The translations under genes were made by a program, and so were the position numbers. The notes below the pieces were generated by a model. That model was not told the origin of the DNA and ran no database searches. It saw nothing but the letters and a program-made list of their open reading frames with translations. Positions 28,601 to 42,200 of a DNA stretch of 64,000 bases are shown piece after piece. This stretch comes from Stictocephala bisonia (Eukaryota; Arthropoda; Insecta; Hemiptera; Membracidae): positions 1,109,963-1,173,962 of the forward strand of contig JAQJVL010000278.1 of assembly GCA_035578905.1 (NCBI GenBank), given 5' to 3'. Within the stretch, counting starts at the first letter, position 1. Every line of letters starts with the position of its first letter.

Positions 28601-31600
28601 TTTGATTTTAGCTTACCTTTTTAAACCTAGTCAATATTCAGCAAACATCTAAACTTACTTTAGATGTTAAAGAACATTAAATTAATGAACAAACATCTTA
28701 TGAAAGTGATGTTTTTTAATTTGATAAATGAAATTGTAAAACAAATTCAAGCAGAGTTGCAAAACCACGTATACCATTTAATTGTATTAAATAAATGCAG
28801 TGTATACCTACAAGATGCAAATGATGGCTAATAATTGTTTGAAGATATGGTGACTGTGCAGTTTCTACGTACAAGTCCAGAATTGGCTATATTTTCACGA
28901 GATCTACCTTTTATTCCAGGGAAATCAGTTTACACAATTTTCCAAATTTAGCATTTTTGACAAATTTCCATTGTTTAAATGATCCTTTTAAAATTTGCTT
29001 TTTTCATACGCCGATTGTGAATTAAAAAAAATATATATTTTGGTGTACAACCATGTTTTCTTAACATATGACGGAAAACTACTCTTTAGGCGAAACCTGA
29101 TTGGTTGCCATAAATGTGATGATAATATAAGCAACTAAGAAAAAAAAGTTTGCTTGTGTGTTCGCTGAAGGGCTGTTGGCAGGCTATCCCAGTGGCAAGT
29201 AACCTGGATTTAATGCATAGCTTGAATTCATATGAAGGATGTCTGAACCTTTTTGAGACTGCTCTATATTACAATAAATGATCATAATATATTCTGGAAT
29301 CTTTTTTATTTGATATACTCTAGAATGGGTTTTGAGAACATATGGCTTTTAGATGCAAATATGTTTAGGTAAATACTATAAACTACTTATAACTTGTACT
29401 GCAAATTTGTAAATGTTTTTCAGCAATTTTCAAACCAACCATAGCTTATTTATTTTATAGATTTTTAAAACGACAATTAAGTAAATAAGCATGCAGTATA
29501 TTACTTTCACATTGTACCTATTCATAGTCAGCTCAATTACTCTTATCGTAGTCACGTCAATAAAAGGCCATTGCCTTTTTAAGTTCATACAGTTATACAA
29601 CCAATTAAATACTTGAGTATAGGCTTTCGTAATATGAACAGAATGTACACCTGTACTGAGGAGATATATCATATGTTTTGTTACTGGAGGCAACGTTAGT
29701 TTTATACAACGTTTGTATTTATACGTTTGTACTATATATTATATAAACTTTTGGAAATGTTAGCCAGTTTCATACAGATCTATTTGACTAATATTGAATC
29801 AGACATCTTTATCACCAATCCAGAAACTGTTGAGGCTTAAGCAACGGTGAGAGATCTTCTGGCATGACATCCTGTCTACATCACAATGAAAAGAAGCCAA
29901 ACATCATTTAAGTAAATGCCAAATTTCTACTTCTTATTTCAGTAAAGTTTATAATTGTTCTTCAAACAGCCCTTAACACTTCTACTAATGTTAAGTAGCA
30001 AGTTAGGATAAAGAAGGCAGAAGTTTTACTCAAATTTGAATGTCTGTACACTACAAATTTAACTGGTCTAGCAATATTCCTCTTTAATGTATATTCCATC
30101 ACTGTGGATTTTTCCATTTCAGATAATTTAAACACACTGTCATATAATGAAACAAATGTCATACAACATAAAAAGATATTTGATATAGTGGATGCGTGGG
30201 AAAGTGCAATAAGAAATATGCATGTGAGAATTCATAAGAACATTGTATTGCATCATACAATTATCATAATGAAACTCTCTAAATGTAAAATAAGGCGATT
30301 GAGCAGTTGCAATACTAAATGTGAATAGTTTCCCTATATTACCTGAATTCCAATTGAGCCCATGTATTTTACCTCATGGGATGAATTAAAATTATTTAAT
30401 TGGACAAGATGACTGGATATTATAGGTTAAGTTTATTTCACACTGTGTTTAGTGAGGTTATATGTAAAGTCTTCCATTTAGCAATTTATTAACAGAGTAT
30501 TAGTACAATACACATTTGTAATGATCTAAGAATTGTTGTCACAATCTTGGGAAGCCATAAATATTTTGTTGTTTGTGTAAAGTAATATATTTCATTTATT
30601 TCAGAGCTCTGGAATTGGAGAACCAAGTGTGTATCATGCTCTTGTTGTTATATTTTTGGAATTCTTTGCTTGGGGACTCCTGACAATGCCTATTATTGCT
30701 GTAAGTATTAAGTAATTAACTTATCTCTTTTTAAACCATAAGTGTTATATGTGTAGTAAGATGTAATTAACATGTTCATTGCTGAAATCGCCCAACATTG
30801 TGCATGCCCCAGGCTGAAATATAATAATTTTTTTTAAAACTTATAAATAGTCCCATTGTAGCCAGAGTAGTGTCAGAAGGTGTCCAGGTATGGAATTAGG
30901 CCAATTCCATTGACGTCATTTCCGGTGCGTTGATCAACGTTGTCCGCCTGGGGCGCCGGTAAGCGTTACTCAGCTGGCGATTGTTGACAATTTTGTACAG
31001 TCCCATTATTGATAATTGCATAACAGAATAAATAAACAGTTTTATAACAAAAAAAATTTCTTCTGTCGAAAAAAAATGTTTAGTCACGATAATAATAAGT
31101 TCGCGCACAATGTTATCGAATGGCATGAGAATGTACAGTTAGTCCTAATAATGTATGGTAATATAAAAAATGGGTATACTAAAAATAAAAAACTATTTAC
31201 AAAACTTCCCACAGCCATTGTTACACTATATTTCACTCATGAATGTCCTTGTGGAACTTGTCGAAAACTATCATCCATTGCACAAACATTACTTATAACA
31301 ATCCTAAAAAACACTAAAACGTAGAACTGGTACCACAAACACAAAAATGGTGGTATCCAAAAACGAAGTACATCGAAATGTTCACAAAGACCGGCACAAC
31401 AAGCGACGAGCGACACAACGTTCCCGGGCAATGGCTAACCTCACACGGAGTCAATACATTTCAAGGACTGTAGAATCATTGTACAACGCTGCCCGCCACA
31501 CGCGCTACTGCGGCGCATCGTTGATCAACGTCGCCCGCAATCAACGTGTTAAATCAGTTTTATTGTTAAATGTACTATTAGATCATTATAAGATTCAAAT

Positions 31601-32017
31601 AATTAGATAATCTTAAAAAATTATGTAAATTTACTTTGAAATATATGCTAAATACAATTAGCTCACTGGAATGGTGAGCGAGTCACATTTGGTCTACATA
31701 TATGTTCCAGATATTTTTAATTAATTTTCAGTTACTCCTGTAATACATAGTGTGTCCTACCAAAATATCTCCCTAATAGTTGATCCTTGTAATTTAAATT
31801 TTAGTACATGCATTCCAAAACAATCTGGTTTTTGTCTTTGATTCTAGGTGCTCAGTATCATTGTTGAGAAATGTTACACAGTAATTGCCTACCCTAAACT
31901 TAAAATACATACACATTACGATGAACCAAGCGTGTATCATGTTCTTGTTGTTATATTTTTGAAATTGTTTGCTTGGAAACTCCTGACAAGCTAAGAATTC
32001 TAAATGTATAACAATGT

Positions 32018-32066
<49 letters not shown>

Positions 32067-35000
32067 ATAAAAAACAATATTGTAATTAATTGTACTCATC
32101 ACTATTTTTCAAAGGTACTATTTCCTTAACATGTTAATGTTACTTGCTGAAATTTATATAATTGCGTCCTGCTCAAATTTGAATATCAAGATTAATCTTA
32201 CAAAAATATTGATGTTAGGGTAGCATAAAATGTTTTTTGAAGGGAGGGATAGGAAACCATTTAAATGGCTATCTGTAATGTAACTTCTGGGGCATTTGTT
32301 AGGAGTTCTTTGTAACTGGAGCTAGTTTGCAATCTTCCGCAACAATTTTTCTGTTGAAAGAGTTGAAAATAGTCTCATGTCCAATCTTGTCTTTATACAC
32401 TCTTACAGTTTATTTGTACTGGTACCTCAGAAACTATTTTAACAAAAAAATTATGAGCAAGCCTAGGCAAGCAATATATATTTAAATCAGCATCGTAGTC
32501 AAACCTGTCTGGTGTCTTTTTGCTTGTATTTAAAAAATCAATTCTTACAAGAAAAAGATAATTGGTTTTCAGTAAAATAATAGTCATCATATTCCTCTAT
32601 TACACCAAAACCATATGTGCATATCCAGTGCACACATGGAACTATTCAGCTCTTCGGCACCTTAGATCCAAATTCTGGACTGGCAATCCAATTCCAAAAT
32701 AGTGGAATGAAAACCAAAGTTTAGTCTGGTGCTTGATTAAATGCAATATTGTATCAGCTGCTGTTGATTGTTTACATAAAAATTAGGACTTCCAAGTGGT
32801 GTAATTAATAATTAATACCAATAAAAAGCCCTCTGCACAAAGCAATGATATCTGTAAAATTTCATTGTTATAATCTTATCTAATTTACAAGTTTTATGGT
32901 CAATTTATGATATTAATAAGATTTTTTTACTTTCATTGCTAGTGTGCTGGCTCAGTGCTCAGGCTTTGATCTGTGAAAGGCAATTTCCAAGGTTCGAATC
33001 CTCACTGAGCCAATGGTGGGTACTTCACTCGTTGAAAAAAGTTCACCCACAGGTTTGCAAGCCCATGTGAACTGGCGAGTGAAGTTTTTAAAAAATTTAA
33101 AAAAAATTGCTGAAATATTTCAAGGATTTTCTTAAGATATTGTTGACTACATCCTATGTGCTACATTGAGTCTCTTTGTTATGTTTTATATTTACATGTT
33201 CATTTAACAATTTACTTAGATTCAGAGTCTAAAATGTTGTGAACAATCTTTGTATTTCCACCTAAATAATCTCTCAAATCTTGTAATTTAATTATAATTT
33301 GGTTTTAGAAGCTAGAAAAGTATCTTCTACAATGTCACATATATATAAGGTGGTTTGAGAAAGAATGGCCATTCTAAGTTTTGTAATGATTAAAATGTTA
33401 CTATTTACTAAACTAACTCATTTTATATTTATGTTAAAACTGTATAACATTTTATATTTTTGTTAGATTTGGAAAATTATATAAGCACAATTATTACGTT
33501 ACGTACAATCTTACTGAAGCAAACCCATTATAATGGGCTTGAATGTGTGGTTTGATATAGTGCTGTTTCAATCTTTTGTTGCTAGTAATGAAATGTTTTA
33601 TGACAATGCTATGGGAAAAAGGGTGCATTTTCCTGCTCTGAGGAAATACTAGGAATGTGAACGGAAGAGATACTGTATGATTTTCCTTAGATATTGTATT
33701 TTCTTCTCATGACTGATCTCATTTTCCCTAAGTCAACATTTTCTCAGATAATAGTAACTCGTAAATACTGCATGTAAGTAAAGCCATTATTAACAGTAAA
33801 CCAAAAATTGTAAAAATTAACACTCTTCATTGTACTACATAGCTACTACGTTAGTTCATTGATACGACAGTTGGCTATATAATGTCGGTTATATTTTGTT
33901 TCCTCAAATTCATGTTATAACTAAGGTTTACTGTAGGTGATAAAAGATGTGTTCAGTTCAAAGTTAACTATGCTGACTTTTCTTTTTTTTTACAGACTCT
34001 CAACGACACATTTCCAGACCATACTTTCCTCATGAATGGGCTAATAATGGGTATTAAGGTAAGTTTAACCGTTGTTCTAAAAAGCTAAATTTATTTTCGA
34101 CTGTATGTCTTGTGATGTTGGGTTACCATGTCCTGTCCGCTGCCTCGACTCAGAAGCAATTTTCGACCGTTGAAAATTGACAATCATCATATTCAAGAGT
34201 TAAGAAAGCTGTGGATAAAAAGGGAAAATTTAAGTGTCTTGTTTTTACTGTACAAGTACTGTACATTTTTTGTTTGCTAGTCATTTTGGACTATTCCCAC
34301 ACCAAAATGTTTAGTGATTGTGTGTTATTTTTTTAGCACTGAATAGTAGTAGATTGTTTCAACTTCAACATAGTTGTTCTGATATCTTGTTATCTTATCT
34401 GCTGTTTTCACAGAGGTTATTTGCTAAGCTGTTTAATATTTATTAAGAAGCTGTAGCTATTAGTACTTAAGTAAACTAAATAGATAAACATTTGAGAAAC
34501 GTTATATAATTGTATGATATAAAAGCAGTAATTTTTGTCTGTTATATCTGGTTTAAAGAAAAAAATTGCAGAAAATGACTACCTCCTTAGCTATTTTATT
34601 CATTGTAAAAATAAAAAAAGAGGAAACAGAAATAAATCCTTACCTTAAAGGAAAACTTTAGAATAATAGTTCAAGACTATTATTATGTAATAAGGACTAA
34701 AATATTATGAAAAATAAATATTAGATATAATTGCAAACAGTGCAATTGAAAACAAAGATTAGCGTCTGATATTTAATTGCTAGGGACCAATTAAGGTAAT
34801 TACCAAATGTATGTTAATAATTTGGGAGAGTTTCTCCTTGAAGCCGAATTAGCACAAGATTTGAATGAAATATGGAATAAATCATGTGTTAGCCCTTAGC
34901 ATGTCACAGAAAATTTGCCTATTTTTACTTAAACGTAACTAATAAAGAAAACTTTTTTTATAAGTATGAAGTTCATTTTATTTTCCGTTATCAAGCCAAA

Positions 35001-38000
35001 CAAAATGGTAGTTTTTGTTTGTTGTATTTATAGCACATTGAAATATAGTAGTCACTAATGAGTAGGCTAGTACAATAAGATTATGACTTGTTTACACAAT
35101 TGTCAAAAAGTGTGTATACAGATATAAGTGTTCACAAAGTTTAAACTAATAATACACTTCAATAATAAGAGAGCAAAATGAAACACAGTGACAACGAACT
35201 GACCAGTGTTACAGAAAGCAAGTGACACAGTGGGAAACGTATGGTGCACAGTATGGCATCTGTGACTCAAAGCTGTTTTGCAGTTTTAAATCTCTGCCTA
35301 CTACTATGTCCAATGGCATTTAAGAGATAATGGGCTGTCTGAAATAAGCAGGTGACTCAGTCACATGAATGACTCATATACTATCAACATCTGATGGATA
35401 ATTCTCTAATCTCAAATTGCTTTTGCTGCCATTTTAAGTCATTGTGCTGTACTGTGTCTATGACATTGTGGGAATGTTTGCCTATGAGCAGTATGGCGTC
35501 TGTGACATGTTAAGGGTTAAATTTAATTAGTGATACTTATTACATGGTACCACCTTTTGAGCCATTTTTTGAGTGCTCTTCATATTCATATTTTATTTTC
35601 ACAATAGAAATTAGGTCATGTGATATGCCTGACATCAGTGTAAAAATGTATGTTTTAAGATAAGAGATAAAAGTGAATTGTTATCTAATTTAATTATTCA
35701 TTTTCAGCTAAAAATATTTTAGCTAACTAAGTAAATGTATTTGTTTTATAATCTTCACTAGGTCTATTTTGAGATTAAATAATCTCTATTCTGTTATAGG
35801 GTCTCTTATCGTTCTTAAGTGCCCCTTTAATTGGGGCTTTATCAGATGTTTGGGGGCGCAAATTCTTTCTGCTCATCACAGTATTCTTCACTTGTGCACC
35901 TATTCCTCTAATGACTATCAATACATGGTAAGGATCCTTCTTTTTATCGAGCTGTTAAACTCTAATTCAAAAGTTAAAATAAATAGTAGATAAGGAACAG
36001 TACATATAATTATTTATGGTCAGTAATAATACGTAGCTAATTTGCAAGAGCTACAACATACAGACATAAATTAGTTTTTGTGGATTTTTCAGATTTAACA
36101 TCTCTCATTAGGCATTTTTAATTAGTAAGATAAGTAGCATTTTCATTAAAAAGTAATTCATATAGTCATATCCAGAATGTTTAAATATGTATTTGGAACA
36201 AGATCCATAAGTTATGTTCCAAATTAAATGAAAATCTTCTTTACTAGGGGTTAAGTTAGGACTATGAAGTACTCTCTTCCACTTAACCCCAAAATATAAT
36301 GATGGGAGTAATGTCGTTCGTGTTTACAGCAAATCTTTAAAACTGTACATACTCGTAGGTTAATTCTAAACAAGCAAACAATATGGTATCTGGAATTTGT
36401 CATTTTCCAGCTGTGGCAGCTACCAGAAAAAAAATCATCATCATAGTTGTCTACAGACTACTTTTTTTGTCTGATATTTTAGCTGCAAATGCATTCAGTG
36501 GGTCTCTAACACACTATTATTTTTCTTGTCTGTACCAACTGAGCAGACCTGTACCTACATTCAGACATGTGCTGAGAGGGTTGTTAAATTCTAAATTGCT
36601 TATTTTTAGATTTTGTAATATCAACAACATACAAAAATAAATATGTTTTTACTTTTTATACATTCATATACAATTTACTTCACAAATTAGAAAAACATTT
36701 GTTGAAAATAAGTTACCTGAGAATTATTTTCCATACAAAACACATATGCTTTTGTATTATGACAGAAATGAATAGAGCCTGCAAAATTTGGCCTGATAAT
36801 TTGTAAGCATATTCATTGCTTTATTTTTACAAAGAAAAGTTCAAACAATTATCATCAATTATTCAGTTTTATATTTGTTTGTATGTCATTTTATTAATAA
36901 AATAGATAAATTCCTCAGTGGCTAAGACCTCGAACGAAGGGTATTGGCCAAGGTTCGAATCCTCCACTGAGCTAACAGTTGTTACTTCACTTTTTGAATA
37001 AAGTTCACATACAGGCCTGCAGGCCTATCTGAGCTGGCAAGTGAAGTTAAAGAAAAATATGTTAAATCTGTTTTGGCAATTACATGAAACTTGTCATATT
37101 TATTAACACAAGATCTGACAGTAGTGTAGGCCTACCATTAATATTGCCGCACACTTTGAATTCGTATGTTTTTAAATTTTTAAACAAAGATCTATAAAGA
37201 GTTAAACTTACCACACAATTTTAATTAAACTGTTGGAAATCTAACAAAAATATGGGCTAGATTGTGTAGGTTTTCTTTTATTTTTATTTCTATTAATATC
37301 TAGTGACTTGGAGTTTTTCCACGTTAAACACAGTTTTTTTATAATTTTAAATTTTAAAAATGTTAGCTGACAAAAAACAATTCGCTATATATAGTATCAC
37401 TAGAATATTGAATTTCAATTTTGAAGAGTTTTGATTTAGAAATGGCGTGAGTGAGTGAAAAATATTTGTAGCTAATTTTGAAAGTGCTGTTATTTGAAAT
37501 TCTTGATTTCCTTCCAAATTTAAATTATCTTGATTATAAATACTTATATAGAAGATAGATGTACAATTATAATAAAAAGTACAAATATAAAAATTATCTA
37601 CATTTTAACATTATCTGTCTTTTACAATACAATAATAACCACCAAAAAATATTAAGAACTAGAAAACAAAGAAAAAGAACGATAAGTGTGTAAATAATAT
37701 GCTTAGGTGGAGCAACAGACTGAGGATATTTCCGTTTTACGTGTGTGCAAAAGCAGTAGACGGAGCCGTGCTCATGCACGCTCTGATTGGCTGCCCTGCC
37801 CTTTTTCATTCATAGATTTACTTTTTGATAGACTGAGGGAGTTGGCCAAAGACGTGTCTAAGTTGATGCTGCACTCTAGCGGAAGTTTTTGGAACTATCC
37901 TTTACACTATCGACAGAAATATTTAATTCCGGATATATTTGTTAACTGCGTTTGAGGAAACGTAGAGACTGGGTATATATCTGTTTGCTGCGTGCGAAGG

Positions 38001-39241
38001 GTTAAGTATTAGTTCATGTTGTTCTTTTTCCTTAGGGTATAGTACACTTTGAGTCCTAATGTAAAGGGCTTAAGGCAAAGGGAATGAAGGAAATGCTATA
38101 TTCTCGATAGTTGGAGTGTGGTGGGATGCTGTAGAGTATTGGACTTAAGCACTGGTTTTAGTTTTCCCTTGAAGGTTCATTTTTTTAATTACATCATCAT
38201 TTTTAAACTTTTTTCTAACGAATCGAGACACTAGCTTAAAGTTAAACGTGGATATAGACCAGTGTAACGTTTTTAAATAATAAAATGCTCTATTTAATTT
38301 TATATTACATTTGTTACAGGTGGTTTTTTGCAATGATCAGTATATCAGGAGTGTTTGCTGTTACGTTTTCAGTGGTGTTTGCCTATGTAGCTGATGTTAC
38401 AGAAGAGCATGAACGCAGTTTGTCTTATGGCTTGGTTAGTATAAAACAATTAAATATTAAAAGATTAAAATTTAGCTAACATACTACATTACTACATACA
38501 GCACACATATTGGAACAATACATTGCTCAAAAGCAAATTTGATCTATTGATCTTCTATAACATTGTTTTATAACATTCTATAACTGTTTTATATTGTTTT
38601 ATTCGGAACTAATTTGTACTTTACAGTAAGTGAAGGTGAATACCTACTTAAACATTAATTCTTTTATCTCAACAATCAGAGACAAGAATTATGACAACAA
38701 TCAAATGTCTTGCTTTCTTGGGCTATTTTGCTGAAATTTTTATATTTTTGTGCAAATAGTTTTTGTTGTTGATTGATTGAAGGCGTCCATGGATCTGATA
38801 CTATATAACCAGTTTGGAAAACCTTCTGTATAGCTTAGTATATGGCTATTTCCCTTGAGGAGGCTATTTTGTATTTACAGGTTTTAGCTAAAAACATTTG
38901 TTTAAACTTGACATATATTGTTCCAAAATATTTAATAATCAAGTTAAATGTTTTTTTTTATTTTTTTATTTGTAAGAAGCATTCAATAATATGAATTTAT
39001 TAAGACATTATATAGAATGAATAGTAGTTTAAAGTCATTATCTTAGATATATATTGCTTTTGTTGTGATGTTATTTTATTTTTTTTACTATAGTATGGAG
39101 TTTTAAATCTAACGATATTACTCTTGTATCATTAAGAATTCAGCATAATACATTTCTATTGTGTCCTTTATTTTTTGGTAAATATAATATAATATAAAAA
39201 ACCTAAACTTCATAAAGCAGTCATGACTGTTAGTAATTTGT

Positions 39242-39299
<58 letters not shown>

Positions 39300-42200
39300 T
39301 AAAAATATATAATAATGTATACAAAAGAAACACATGATTCAGTTGTAATAATAGACACACTGTGCCAAGGTCAAATTTCTGATTGGTTTCAGGGAAGTAT
39401 ATTCTTTCTCATTAAAATCAAGGACTTACTGAAGGTTTTCCCAAAAGGAAGGTTTTATTTATGTTTCATGGTGATTTAGAAAATGTGCTAATATCTTCAA
39501 AATTTAACTTTCACTCTCTTGAATAACTTACATATATAGTTAATAGATCAAAATATAAAAAAATACATCAAATAATAGCTTTCGTTTTAGTTTCTTTAAT
39601 TTTTTAATATATGAATAAATTATATACTTTTTACATTTTAATCAAGTTATAAAACTTAACAGCTGAGACTTGAATTGAACACGTGCTAAAAAGAAATGAA
39701 AGTAAAATTGTATGCAGAAACTTAACATACAATATATGAGGATTTTGTGCTTATATTGTAATATATTTGTATTGTGACGTTCACTTTTACTGTACAAATA
39801 TTTTGTACGACTAACAGACATAGATGCCATTATTTCCTTGTGATGGCATCTATGGCACAAAACATGTATACATTTTTTGTATTTGTGTTTTTTTGTTTAA
39901 AGGAATTTTCTTTTCTATGCTTAAAAAATTCAACTTATTTGAATCACCTAATACACCTAAACTAACATAAATAAGCTATAAAAATACCCTAACAAATTGT
40001 TTATTTTTTTATATTAAACTTGTTTTGAAAATATTGGTCATTCTGTGACTGAGAAACCACTGAGGATGCCACATCACGGTATGGGCGAAACATCTGGTTA
40101 TCTTGTAAATATTGTAGATAGTACCTTGATGCGGTTGTCACCGGAAAATATAGATTCTAGTTATTCTGAAATTTAGTTTGTTCAAAAGACCCAATTGGAT
40201 ATTTAATATTTACTACACTCTATTTTAGATTTTGACAGATTTAGATGCACAGAGTCCAGTTAGACCAGAAAGTCCTAATCATCTGTTGTCAAAGCAATGT
40301 TATTGTGTCCAACCCAAGTGTTCGTCTAACTACATTCCTGGTTATTGCCAAGCCTCCCCGATAATCTTAGAAATAGCTCAGCCCAATACATTCTTCTTGC
40401 TACTTTCCAATGTCAAATATCAAGTAAACAACTGTGATTCAAGTTTTGTGATATTAGTCTTCATTTGATAAGTAAATTGAATCATAACTTAATTACTTTT
40501 GATCAACCGTTTTATTTATAGCATTTATATGAAACCAAGCTATTTCTAATAATTAAAGAGAGGCTTGCTAATGACCTCGGCAACGCTGGTGGACTGACAG
40601 CACCAGGTTGCCTGGTGCACAAGGTGGACTGATAGCTCAGGTTAAACACATTGACATTGTTTTGATAAGATAGGATTAAGACTGTCAGGGTCCAGGACCC
40701 TGTGCATCTAAATCAGGCAAAAACTATGCACAGCTACTTTGGCTTCATGTTGTTGAGGCCCATGGTTCATTTTGTTCTACCGCTGTCGCCAAGCTATATA
40801 TACTAGTCCAATCTGGTTATAAATCTAAACCATTCAAATCGACCAATCCATTCACATAACGTATGTCTCATATTATTGAAGTTGCATCAAACCAATGTAT
40901 GGTTGATGAAAGACAAATAAATAAAATGCAATAAAATAAAGTAGATCAAGTAAAAAAGTTAGGTCAACATAGGAATATTCACCACATTTATAATGTATAT
41001 CCAAGAATGAAGTATTCATTGAGTTACATGTCTATAAAATGGTGATTGGTAACAGAAGTGCATGAGTGGGAAAATTTTATTATAATTAGATTCTGTTATT
41101 TTGTTTGTTTTGTTTATTTATTGTATAGTGAGAAACATAAACAGTATATTTAAAAAAGTAATTCATAGATTTTGTAGCTACAGAAAAATCTCCAAAACAG
41201 GTATCTTGATACAAATACTAATTTTTTTTTTTTTTTTTTTTTATTTATTTATTCATAAGACGCCAATCATCAAGATATGGGCTAATATGGATTTCGAATG
41301 AGTGTGATGAGTATAGATGAACGAATGTAGTCTTTGTTACAAACTAAGGTCGACTGTTTCTTAGAAAGTCAATAATCTAATATATATAGTAAATTAATTA
41401 ATCTAAATACATGCATTTAATAATTAGTTTTATTAATTTCTAAACAAATTTGTTTATTACTTCCAAAATGTCAAATAATTAACAAAATAAAGTTGCACTT
41501 CATTTAGATAATGTATTTTTTTTTTTGTAAATTTATCGATTGTGTCACAAAATGTCAGCATTGCTATAAAGCTTCAACATTCTTAGTAAAAATAAGTTAA
41601 AGTGACTCGTATTATACCAAAACGGCACCTCAAAAACATTTGAAACCCTCAAATTATCATGACGTATGTATAATACATAATATAATCACCATATATTGAA
41701 TTGCTATTAAAATATCATCAAATTTAAACAAATATTGCAAAAGAAATATATATTTCTCCTTGTTGAGGCACATTAAATTCTTATGTTAAATTAACGTATC
41801 CCCATCTCAGAATAAATGCCCCTCTCATGAGAGAACAATTTGCTGAGCTTATTATAGAAAGGTGCTAATTTCTGGTTGCTTGCTTATCCCAGCAAAGTTT
41901 GGTTGTAAGCTTCCAGTTTGTTCAATCTCTAATGAAAGCAGCAAACATTTAAAATCTTGACTAGGGACACCTCAGAAATTTTGTTTATGTAACCATGCAG
42001 CTTCAAGACTGCTACCATTACTATGACCTCAAATGAGATTAATTGTGGGCAAATTCATTCTTTTATTTATTAAAGTTGAATGTTTGTTTCAATGTGATTT
42101 TGTGGATTGGATGGTAACATTATTAAATCCAACAAAGTAAAAAATTGGTTATTAAAGCAAGAATGTATAGATTACCTTGTAAATATTCAAGTTTAAAGCA

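Larger units (their letters stand above)
25686..30604 (+). other. MFSD14 intron 1 (4.9 kb)
   Basis: Holds nested LINE fragments at 26200-28160 and a diverged relative of the Nelf-E intron 1 fold-back element at about 28870-29010. No gene was recognised in 25690-26190 or 29020-30600. Confidence 0.82.
30701..33995 (+). other. MFSD14 intron 2 (3.3 kb)
   Basis: Contains the unexplained island at 30893-31560, the exon 2 relic at 31923-31989, an (AT)n microsatellite at about 32022-32061 and a SINE at 32942-33115. The stretches 32110-32930 and 33120-33990 show nothing recognisable. Confidence 0.82.

Noticed and set aside
32942..33001. tRNA gene
   Set aside because: Box A and B are present, but the cloverleaf is incomplete and the sequence is one of three dispersed copies with a shared body and tail; it is a SINE head.
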